In this document: piece after piece, positions 6,851 through 13,582 of the stretch
Layout: the number at the start of each line of letters is the position of its first letter
How positions within the stretch are numbered: position 1 is the first letter of the stretch
Assembly: GCF_046044395.1 (NCBI RefSeq)
Contig: NZ_JBJUSG010000046.1
Location: forward strand, 1-24,016
DNA from: Magnetominusculus dajiuhuensis
Lineage (GTDB): Bacteria; Nitrospirota; Thermodesulfovibrionia; Thermodesulfovibrionales; Magnetobacteriaceae
Length of the DNA stretch: 24,016 nucleotides
Direction of reading: 5' to 3'
Translations under genes and position numbers: made by a program
The notes under the pieces: generated by a model
The model's database searches: none
Seen by the model: the letters and a program-made list of their open reading frames with translations, nothing else
Told to the model about the DNA's origin: nothing

Positions 6851-7848
6851 TGGAAATTCATGTAACATTGGGACCGGCGTGTCTTACAGAGCCACGGCTC
6901 ATTGAACTGCTCAACTCAGGGGTTTCCGCCATAAGGCTCAACATGTCCTATGTAAACGAAGGGACACTCCACAGCACAATATCCCGCATAAGGCAAATTG
7001 CCCCTCACGTAAAAATAGGCGCGGACATAAGGGGGAGGAAACTTAGAATCGGCACCGTCCCGGGCGATAAGGTTACGCTCAGGGCTGGACAGACATTCAG
7101 GCTGTACCCATCAGAAGACGCCAAAGCGGGCGCTGAAGACTACGCCTATGTGAGTTACCCGCACATGTGCTCTAAACTAAACGCAGGGGCGGTAGTATTA
7201 CTTGACGATGGGGCGATTACGCTTACGGTAATGGAAATCAAATACGGTGAGATTGCCTGCCGTGTTGAGACTGACGCGGAGCTGACCTCAGGCTGCGGGG
7301 TAAACACGCCGGGCTGCCCTATTGAACTTCCCCCGCTTAGTGCAAAGGACTATGGAGATATTGAGTGCCTGTCGAAATTATCAATTGACTTCGTCTATCT
7401 ATCCTATGTGGAGAGGGCTTCGGACATTACGATACTCAAAGAAACCCTGCGCCGGTACAATATGAAAGACGCTGTTGTTGCAAAGGTGGAGCTTGCCGAG
7501 GCGGTGAAAAATCTTGAGGAGATATGTGCGGTGTCGGACGAGATTTGCATAGCGCGTGGAGATTTGGGCGTAGAGGTTGACCTGCCCAAAATCCCCTACA
7601 TACAAAGACACATCGTGAAAACGGCAAGACAAGCCGGCAAACCCGTACTGCTGGCGGGCGAGGTGATGTTGTCGCTCGTAAACAGATACAAACCCTACAG
7701 GGCAGAGCTTACGGACGTGATAGCCGCCCTTGAGCAGGGAGTAGATGGTTTTATCCTATCCGACGAAACGGCAATAGGGGTAGACCCGGCAAACGCGGTA
7801 AGACATCTGCAAGCCTTGATACGGGAGCATAACCTGCGCTCAGTATGA
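6850..7848 (+). CDS. Shortened pyruvate kinase-like protein
   Basis: A 332-residue protein matching the A and B domains of pyruvate kinase but lacking the ~130-residue C-terminal domain (normal length ~470). Family landmarks: TLGPAC, RLNMSY (R29, N31, S33), VLLDDGAI, GVNTPGC, LPPLSAKDYGDI, the catalytic-lysine segment AKVELAEAV (K212, E214), ARGDLGVE (D238) and SDETAIG. Several active-site positions differ: DTKGPEIR is DIRGRKLR, and the ATQML threonine/glutamine is AGEVM (G270, E271). It overlaps the c-di-GMP gene by one base, so it is translationally coupled to it. It may bind phosphoenolpyruvate or pyruvate without full catalysis, or be a minimal active enzyme; the altered threonine favours a changed function (inference). 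Confidence 0.82.
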   Translation: MEIHVTLGPACLTEPRLIELLNSGVSAIRLNMSYVNEGTLHSTISRIRQIAPHVKIGADIRGRKLRIGTVPGDKVTLRAGQTFRLYPSEDAKAGAEDYAYVSYPHMCSKLNAGAVVLLDDGAITLTVMEIKYGEIACRVETDAELTSGCGVNTPGCPIELPPLSAKDYGDIECLSKLSIDFVYLSYVERASDITILKETLRRYNMKDAVVAKVELAEAVKNLEEICAVSDEICIARGDLGVEVDLPKIPYIQRHIVKTARQAGKPVLLAGEVMLSLVNRYKPYRAELTDVIAALEQGVDGFILSDETAIGVDPANAVRHLQALIREHNLRSV

Positions 7849-7884
7849 TTTTATCTCATTTTTTGCAAAATTGCGTTTATACCA

Positions 7885-7959
7885 GGTTGCGGTCAAATGA
7901 GTAAAAGGAGCATCCTTCGACAGGCTCAGGATGATTCGATTGATATAGAAATCTTCTTA
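7885..7959. repeat. Direct repeat B, copy 1
   Basis: About 75 bases that recur at 8254-8328 in the same orientation with about 85% identity. The central ~33 bases, from GGAGCATCCTTCGACAGGCT to GATTCGATTG, are identical. The core contains CATCCT/AGGATG inverted arms, so each copy can form a small hairpin. Confidence 0.85.
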
Positions 7960-8021
7960 CTTATATGAGCCAATTGCAAAATGATGTGACTGTCAGTATT
8001 TACAACATTCTGGATTCCAGT

Positions 8022-8076
8022 TTTCGCTGGAATGACAGACATGGGAAGACGGAATCAGGTTGTCATTCCAGCGAAA
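8022..8076. repeat. Perfect 16-bp inverted repeat (stem-loop)
   Basis: TTTCGCTGGAATGACA (8022-8037) is exactly complementary to TGTCATTCCAGCGAAA (8061-8076), with a 23-base loop. It lies between the two copies of direct repeat B. The sequence is related in style (CATTCC...GGAATG) to repeat family A but is distinct from it. Confidence 0.8.
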
Positions 8077-8253
8077 CATACATGAATAGGTAATATTCGC
8101 CCCCGCCCATGAAAATCGCAAGGCCATACTGCTAAGATTTATTCATTTCAGTGAAAGCTGGAATCAAGGAAAGGAATTTTCTATTGTATGTTTCTAATGC
8201 GTTTGCCTTGGGTTGCTTGACAGCGGTTCGCTTATTTATATAACCTAATACTA

Positions 8254-8328
8254 AGTTGCCGCAAAGGAGTAATAGGAGCATCCTTCGACAGGCTCAGGAT
8301 GATTCGATTGTTAATAGAAAGAATCTTA
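8254..8328. repeat. Direct repeat B, copy 2
   Basis: The second copy of the ~75-base repeat at 7885-7959. It ends 25 bases before the start of the UPF0104 gene, so any promoter of that gene must lie inside or next to the repeat. The rest of the stretch 7849-8353 (7960-8021 and 8077-8253) shows no gene or recognisable motif. Confidence 0.85.
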
Positions 8329-8353
8329 CTGCGATGTTTGCAGTTTGGTATAA

Positions 8354-9331
8354 GTGCGTGAGGAGACATTGAACAAACGAATAAAAAAGGGTTTAGTCTC
8401 AGGCCTGAAGGTTCTTGTCAGTGGGGCGATTCTATATGTGCTGCTTTCTAAGGTTGATCTGAACAGGGTTTTTTCATTGCTGAGAAACATGGATATGTTG
8501 TATTTCTCTTTGGGTTGCCTGTTGAATGTCGTTACGGTTGGTTTTATTTCCAGGCGGTGGCAGTTGTTTATCTCTGACGATATTCCCCTGAGTAAACTAT
8601 TTTCACTCAACATGATAGGGCTTTTTTTTAATAACATAATGCCGGGGACAACCGGAGGCGACGCCGTCAAGGTATATTATGTCTATAAGAAGACAGGGAG
8701 TGGTTTGATTGCCGCGGGGTCAGTGTTTATGGACAGGTATATAGGGCTTGCAAATATTATTTTCATTGGACTGGCGGCCATGATGTTTGGCCTGAACAGG
8801 CTTGCCGGCACGGGTGTTGAGTTTTTTACTCCGGCGGTAACTTTGGCTTTTGTCGTGGGGAGTTTTATAGTGTTCGGGTTTCGCTTAGGCGGAAGATTTT
8901 CTTCTGTGGCGAAGTTTTATGAATACTTTCATTTATATATGAGGGATACTAAGGCCATCGCTTTATCGTTTATGCTGACAAGCGCGGCGCAGCTCATCGC
9001 CATTGGCTGCGTGTATTTGGTGGCAGTTGGTTTAGGTGTGAAGATTGGCGTTTTAGACCTTTTAATATTCGTGCCAATAATAGTGCTGATTGCCGCGATT
9101 CCTATCTCGATTTCAGGGTTTGGCCTGCGCGAAGGGGCATTTGTACTGCTCCTTAAAAGGGCGGGAATTGCCGAGGAGATGGCCATCGCGATTTCTTTCG
9201 GGTGGTATTTAACTACACTATTGGCAAGCCTGCCGGGTTTTATCTTCTATCTGTATAATAAAACAGAGGTCGGCGGTAAGGCCGATGGTGAGAAGACCGG
9301 CGATGACGACAGGGTTATTGAAAGTGTTTGA
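8354..9331 (+). CDS. UPF0104 / LPG-synthase-TM family integral membrane protein
   Basis: A 325-residue polytopic membrane protein with about eight hydrophobic segments. The family signature is NNIMPGTTGGDAVKVYYVY (about 97-115), as in YbhN/AglD-type proteins and the membrane part of lysylphosphatidylglycerol synthase. SISGFGLREGAFVLL near residue 255 is a second conserved loop. It lacks the soluble aminoacyl-transfer domain of MprF, so the substrate is unknown; lipid flipping or transport is a family-level guess. GTG 8354 is used here; TTG 8369, preceded by AGGAG, is an alternative start. The charged C-terminal tail overlaps the start of tyrS by up to 47 bases. Confidence 0.87.
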   Translation: MREETLNKRIKKGLVSGLKVLVSGAILYVLLSKVDLNRVFSLLRNMDMLYFSLGCLLNVVTVGFISRRWQLFISDDIPLSKLFSLNMIGLFFNNIMPGTTGGDAVKVYYVYKKTGSGLIAAGSVFMDRYIGLANIIFIGLAAMMFGLNRLAGTGVEFFTPAVTLAFVVGSFIVFGFRLGGRFSSVAKFYEYFHLYMRDTKAIALSFMLTSAAQLIAIGCVYLVAVGLGVKIGVLDLLIFVPIIVLIAAIPISISGFGLREGAFVLLLKRAGIAEEMAIAISFGWYLTTLLASLPGFIFYLYNKTEVGGKADGEKTGDDDRVIESV

Positions 9332-10538
9332 CGATCCAAAAAAACAGTTAGAGGTTATCAGGCGTGGGGTCTCGGAGATAATAAGCGAGGAGGAACTGCT
9401 TGATAAGTTGGCGCGCTCTCATAAGAAGAACCGTCCGCTTAGGATAAAGGCGGGTTTTGACCCAACCGCCCCCGACATACACCTTGGGCATACCGTGTTG
9501 ATTGAAAAGATGCGCCATTTTCAGGAACTTGGCCATGAGGTAATATTCCTGATTGGCGACTACACCGGCATGATAGGCGACCCAACCGGCAAAAACGAGC
9601 AGCGTAAGCCACTGTCCAAAGAGGAGGTTGACGCAAACGCGGCCACATATAAAGAACAGATATTCAAGATACTTGACCCGGCGCGCACCAAAATCGTGTT
9701 TAACAGCGAGTGGTTTTCTAAGATGTCCGCGCAAGAGGTCGCCAGCCTGGGGACACTTCTGACGGTTGCCAGGATGCTTGAGCGCGATGATTTCAAGAAA
9801 CGCTTTGAGGCGCATAACGACATATCGCTTTTAGAATTCTACTACCCGCTGTTTCAGGGCTATGACTCCGTAGCGCTGAAGGCCGACATCGAACTCGGCG
9901 GCACAGACCAGAGATTTAATCTCCTGATGGGCAGGACACTTCAGAGAAAGTACGGCAAAGCCGAGCAGGTTGTCATAATGATGCCGCTTCTTGAGGGCCT
10001 CGACGGCGTAAACAAGATGTCCAAGAGCCTCGGCAACTACGTTGGCATCAACGAACCGGCAACAGAGATATACGGCAAATTAATGTCTATAAGCGATGAG
10101 CTGATGATGAAATATTATACGCTGTTAAGCCACAAGGACATTGATGAGTTAGCCGCGCTGCGTGAGGGACTTGCAAACGGCACGGTTCATCCCAAAAAGG
10201 CAAAAGAAGACCTCGCCTTTGAGATTACCGAAAGATGCCATGGGGCGTTTTCAGCGCAAAAGGCAAAAGAAGGGTTCAATTTAATATTTACATCTAAAGA
10301 AATCCCTGACGACATCGCCACATACTCATACGAATGGGCAGAACCCACTGTCTGGCTGCCCAAAATCCTGAAAGACACCGGCCTTTGTGAAAGCACCGGG
10401 CAGGCGATTCGTTTGATAAATCAGGGAGGCGTTAAAATTGATGGCCGCAAAGCAGACGGACAGGACGAAAAACTCCCTGCGGGGGAGTACGTACTAAAGG
10501 TTGGAAAGAGGAAATTTATGAGGATTAAACCGTTATAG
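9285..10538 (+). CDS. tyrS: Tyrosyl-tRNA synthetase
   Basis: A 417-residue class I aminoacyl-tRNA synthetase that charges tRNA-Tyr. The Rossmann core contains KAGFDPTAPDIHLGHT, with HLGH at 66-69 for HIGH, GDYTGMIGDPTGK, the tyrosine pocket LGGTDQRFN, and KMSKS at 244-248. An S4 RNA-binding domain closes the protein (ESTGQAIRLINQGGVKIDG). It is the longer TyrZ-type of about 400 residues. The start is uncertain: ATG 9285, ATG 9303 and GTG 9324 are all in frame, and none has a clear Shine-Dalgarno. All overlap the preceding membrane-protein gene, suggesting coupling. Confidence 0.96.
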   Translation: MVRRPAMTTGLLKVFDDPKKQLEVIRRGVSEIISEEELLDKLARSHKKNRPLRIKAGFDPTAPDIHLGHTVLIEKMRHFQELGHEVIFLIGDYTGMIGDPTGKNEQRKPLSKEEVDANAATYKEQIFKILDPARTKIVFNSEWFSKMSAQEVASLGTLLTVARMLERDDFKKRFEAHNDISLLEFYYPLFQGYDSVALKADIELGGTDQRFNLLMGRTLQRKYGKAEQVVIMMPLLEGLDGVNKMSKSLGNYVGINEPATEIYGKLMSISDELMMKYYTLLSHKDIDELAALREGLANGTVHPKKAKEDLAFEITERCHGAFSAQKAKEGFNLIFTSKEIPDDIATYSYEWAEPTVWLPKILKDTGLCESTGQAIRLINQGGVKIDGRKADGQDEKLPAGEYVLKVGKRKFMRIKPL

Positions 10539-10627
10539 CGCGGCGTATTTTTTTTTGAATGTTCTCACTCCACGACAGAAAATTGACTCCACCCTGTTTG
10601 TCTTTTCTCCATCCTCCTCATCTTGTC

Positions 10628-10704
10628 GTCATTCCGGCTTGTCTGGAATCTGCCTCTCCACTACGTCCTCAAGCCAAATAAGATTCCGGACAAGCCGGAA
10701 TGAC
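10628..10704. repeat. Dispersed palindromic repeat, family A, copy 2
   Basis: Arms 10628-10651 and 10681-10704 are inverted copies with one mismatch (core CATTCCGGCTTGTC) and a 29-base centre. They match the arms at 3536-3558 and 3613-3635. Nothing else is recognisable in 10539-10785 apart from a T-run at 10549-10557 after tyrS, which lacks a strong preceding stem. Confidence 0.82.
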
Positions 10705-10799
10705 AGACTACGGACTAAGAGTGAATTCACTGTTCCTTTTGCCGCCACATTAAATGATATATACAAATTTGTTATTGCCGTATGTTATTATAGCATAAC

Positions 10800-11651
10800 G
10801 TGAAAAAGGTAATATTATCATATATTGAGAAGGTGCCGGCGCTTTCTCCGACGATAGCGAAGATTGTGCAACTGACCAGCAGCGACACATCCTCAGCGGT
10901 TGACCTTGTGCAGGCGATTAAGCTTGACCCTGCCCTTACGGTAAAGGTGCTGAATCTTATAAATTCCTCTTATTTCGGGATGCCTCAGGAGGTTACTTCC
11001 ATAAACAGGGCTATTATCCTGCTGGGAATGAATACGATAAAAAATCTTGCATTAAGCGCCGAGGTTCTGTCTTCGTTTAATCCGTCAAAGGGTGCGTTGT
11101 TTAATGTGGATAAGTTTTGGCAGCACAGCCTGGCCTGTGCGATTTCCTCCAAGTTGATTGCGCAAAGAATTATCAAAGACCCGGTGAAGCGGGAAGAGTT
11201 TTTTATCGCGGGGCTTATTCATGACATAGGGAAGATTTTTTTTATTAAGCATTTCCCGCGTGATTACTTATCTATGGTGAAAAAAGTAGGGAGTTCTGAC
11301 AGTTTGAATCATAAAGAGAGGCTGTTATTCACAATGGACCACGCAGAGGTTGGCGGGCTTATAGCCGAGAAATGGGCGTTGCCCCCGGACCTTGTTGCGT
11401 CAATTCGTTTGCATCACGAAAGGACTGTCAAGGGTGAGACATCTTTTTTGCCGGCCTCAGTGTATATTTCAAATCTTTACTGTAAGACAAATGGGTATGG
11501 CGATGACATCGGGGCGATGGTTGCAAAGGAAACGGACGACCAGGACTGGGGCAGGCTTAATCTTCATAAGGTGGACGAGGCGGAGATATTGTCGTGTCTG
11601 CCGGAGAAGGTTGAAGAGGCAAAGGTTTTTTTACAGGTACGAAGCAAATAG
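10800..11651 (+). CDS. HDOD-domain signalling protein
   Basis: A 283-residue single HDOD domain (a degenerate relative of HD-GYP). The N-terminal helical part has PALSPTIAKIVQL, then LDPALTVKVLNLINSSYFG and SINRAIILLGMNTIKNLAL. The HD motif itself is present (GLIHDIGK, H141-D142), followed by HAEVGGLIAEKWALP and SIRLHHE. HDOD proteins act in c-di-GMP, chemotaxis and stress signalling, generally without proven phosphodiesterase activity. The start is GTG 10800 with no Shine-Dalgarno. TGTTATTAT (10783-10791) is a possible extended -10, which would make the transcript nearly leaderless. It is the first gene of a run that continues through mfd. Confidence 0.9.
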   Translation: MKKVILSYIEKVPALSPTIAKIVQLTSSDTSSAVDLVQAIKLDPALTVKVLNLINSSYFGMPQEVTSINRAIILLGMNTIKNLALSAEVLSSFNPSKGALFNVDKFWQHSLACAISSKLIAQRIIKDPVKREEFFIAGLIHDIGKIFFIKHFPRDYLSMVKKVGSSDSLNHKERLLFTMDHAEVGGLIAEKWALPPDLVASIRLHHERTVKGETSFLPASVYISNLYCKTNGYGDDIGAMVAKETDDQDWGRLNLHKVDEAEILSCLPEKVEEAKVFLQVRSK

Positions 11652-11735
11652 ATGACTCGAAAGGCCGCTATTGACAAATACATGGATATTTCAGTAATAG
11701 CACGGTCAGGAAGAGATTTAAGGAGGCGGTTGTTT

Positions 11736-12152
11736 ATGAAAAAAGCGGTCTTGATGATTATGGTTTTATTTGTTATTACCTCCTGCGGCACGAAGGAGGT
11801 CAAGGTTCAGCCCAGGGAATCCACAAGGGCTTCGACCTCGGTTGAGCAGCTTCAAAAGATCAGGGAATATTACGTCAAAAAAGACGCGGAAGGGCTGAGG
11901 TCAATGATAACGGCCGAAGGGTTTAAGACGATAGCCGCCGGCATGAAAAGCTTCGATTCTGTGGAGCTGCAGTTTACCCCACGCTGGGTTGAACTCCGGG
12001 ACGACGGCGTTGTCGTGTCATCCTCGTGGGACGGCACGTGGAGACAGGCCGGGCAGACTGTGACAGAAAAGGGTTCGGCCATGTTTCTCTTTAAGGGCAC
12101 ACCCTTAAAGCTGGACGCGATACTGCGCGACAGCCCCTTTATTTATCCTTAA
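11736..12152 (+). CDS. Putative lipoprotein, unknown function
   Basis: 138 residues from ATG 11736. This start is preferred over ATG 11652 because AAGGAGG (11720-11726) lies 9 bases upstream and it begins a proper signal peptide, MKKAVLMIMVLFVITSC. The lipobox ITSC gives the acylated Cys at residue 17, so an envelope location is expected. The mature part (KIREYYVKKDAEGLRSMI, then a beta-rich region with SSSWDGTW and SAMFLFKG) resembles small NTF2-like/SnoaL-type folds in pattern only. It sits between the HDOD gene and two DUF202 membrane-protein genes. Confidence 0.8.
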   Translation: MKKAVLMIMVLFVITSCGTKEVKVQPRESTRASTSVEQLQKIREYYVKKDAEGLRSMITAEGFKTIAAGMKSFDSVELQFTPRWVELRDDGVVVSSSWDGTWRQAGQTVTEKGSAMFLFKGTPLKLDAILRDSPFIYP

Positions 12153-12174
12153 CAACGATGGCCGCCAATTTTCA

Positions 12175-12558
12175 ATGCTTAGGATATTGAGAGAGCGGGT
12201 TCATTCCAGCAGGGAGTACGGGGCGCTTGACCGTAATTTCCTCGCATGGATAAGGACAAGCGTGTCGCTTCTGGCATTTGGCCTTGGTGCGGAGAAGTTT
12301 GGTGCCTTTATGGAGAGTTTATCGAGGGTTGACCTTACCAAAATAGCCGACTACGCCCATCGCGGCAGCTCTTTGGAACATGAAGGAATTGCTATAATGG
12401 TAATAGGTTCGGTGGTGGGGCTGCTTGGTTTTATACAATATCTGATGAGATTGAAACGCATGGACGATAAGATTTACACCATTCCCTATATGTCGTGTAC
12501 AGCGATAACGTTTCTGGTTGTCTTAACCGGAATTTTGTTTACAATGAATCTTAGATAG
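12175..12558 (+). CDS. DUF202 (YidH-type) membrane protein 1
   Basis: A 127-residue protein of the DUF202 family. The signature DRNFLAWIRTSVSLLAFGLG (18-37) starts the first transmembrane segment. Two more follow, around 73-91 (IAIMVIGSVVGLLGFIQYL) and 105-124. The role of the family is unknown. It is the first of two adjacent paralogues separated by 16 bases. It follows the lipoprotein by 22 bases, consistent with an operon. Its first residue of the family NER triad reads DRN. Confidence 0.83.
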   Translation: MLRILRERVHSSREYGALDRNFLAWIRTSVSLLAFGLGAEKFGAFMESLSRVDLTKIADYAHRGSSLEHEGIAIMVIGSVVGLLGFIQYLMRLKRMDDKIYTIPYMSCTAITFLVVLTGILFTMNLR

Positions 12559-12574
12559 GTGTGTTTAGGGTTTA

Positions 12575-13009
12575 ATGTTTTTAAAATACAAGACGAACGA
12601 ATATAGCCGTGCGCAGGTACATATGGCCAACGAGAGGACATTTCTCGCGTGGGTTCGCACGAGCATAGCCGTCATGGCCTTTGGCTTTGTAGTTGAAAAG
12701 TTCGGGTTGTTTATGCTGAAAATCACAGAACTGCTTTCTTCCATCGGCGAAAAACAGGTGAGGCCAGAAGGCGCGGCACATCTCCCCCCGAGACCCGACA
12801 TATCGCTGTTCTCCTCAAAGATCGGCATACTGCTGATTATCATTGGGGAGGTGATTACCCTTATCTCGTTTATGAAATACATGAACACGACCAGACAGAT
12901 AAGACATGAGTTGTATCATCACTCCATCGTCTTAGATCTCCTGATGACGATTGCCATAATAGTTATTGCCGTATTATTTACCGCGCATTTGATAGAATCA
13001 AGGATATGA
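12575..13009 (+). CDS. DUF202 (YidH-type) membrane protein 2
   Basis: A 144-residue DUF202 protein with the canonical signature ANERTFLAWVRTSIAVMAFG (18-37). It has three hydrophobic segments, the last at 121-140. Compared with its upstream paralogue, the loop between segments 1 and 2 carries an insertion of charged and Pro-rich sequence (about 50-80). Start ATG 12575 is used; ATG 12623 is the alternative, beginning at the signature. Its stop is one base before the rfaE2 start. Confidence 0.84.
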   Translation: MFLKYKTNEYSRAQVHMANERTFLAWVRTSIAVMAFGFVVEKFGLFMLKITELLSSIGEKQVRPEGAAHLPPRPDISLFSSKIGILLIIIGEVITLISFMKYMNTTRQIRHELYHHSIVLDLLMTIAIIVIAVLFTAHLIESRI

Positions 13010-13010
13010 C

Positions 13011-13493
13011 ATGCTGGTAGGCTATAGTACGAACGATAAGATTTGCCCCCTGAATGAACTGATTAAAATTGTCGGGGAAAAACGTGCTGAGGGGAAAAAG
13101 ATAGTCTTTACCAACGGGTGCTTTGACCTGATTCATGCTGGTCATGTCAGGTACCTGCAACAGGCAAGGGGCCTTGGTGATATACTCATAGTTGCCGTGA
13201 ACTCTGACGATTCAGTCAGAAGGCTGAAACCCCGCAGGCCGATTGTTCCTCAGGCAGAGAGGGTGGTCGTTTTGTCTGCCCTTGCCGCGGTGGATTTTGT
13301 CTTAATATTTGATGAGGACACGCCGTTTGAGACAATTGCGGCGTTAAGTCCGGATGTCCTTGTAAAGGGTGGCGACTGGAAGAAAGAAGACATCGTAGGG
13401 TCGGCAATTGTGCCGGAGGTGTACAGCCTGCCATACGTCGCTGGAATGTCAACAACAGGGATAATTAATAAGATACTGGAAAGGTATAACTGA
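13011..13493 (+). CDS. rfaE2: D-glycero-beta-D-manno-heptose 1-phosphate adenylyltransferase
   Basis: A 160-residue nucleotidyltransferase equivalent to the C-terminal half of E. coli HldE. It transfers AMP from ATP to heptose 1-phosphate, making ADP-heptose for LPS inner core. Motifs: TNGCFDLIHAGHVRYL (HxGH at 42-45), NSDDSVRRLK, LVKGGDW and the C-terminal GMSTTGIINKI. The length is as expected for the split RfaE2 form, so the kinase RfaE1 should be elsewhere. It starts one base after the DUF202 stop. Its TGA overlaps a possible CTG start of mfd (CTGA). Confidence 0.94.
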   Translation: MLVGYSTNDKICPLNELIKIVGEKRAEGKKIVFTNGCFDLIHAGHVRYLQQARGLGDILIVAVNSDDSVRRLKPRRPIVPQAERVVVLSALAAVDFVLIFDEDTPFETIAALSPDVLVKGGDWKKEDIVGSAIVPEVYSLPYVAGMSTTGIINKILERYN

Positions 13494-13582
13494 AAAATAT
13501 CATTGACACAATTATAGAGCGTCTCAGTCCATGCCTGAGCCATCCCATACCTGAGAGGATATACAATCTGAAGGGCAGCCTT

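Noticed and set aside
7849..8353. CRISPR array
   Set aside because: Only two repeat copies are present, about 370 bases apart, without regular spacers or cas genes.
10555..10803. 82-codon open frame on the plus strand after tyrS
   Set aside because: It runs through the palindromic repeat at 10628-10704, and its translation is repeat-derived with no ribosome binding site.
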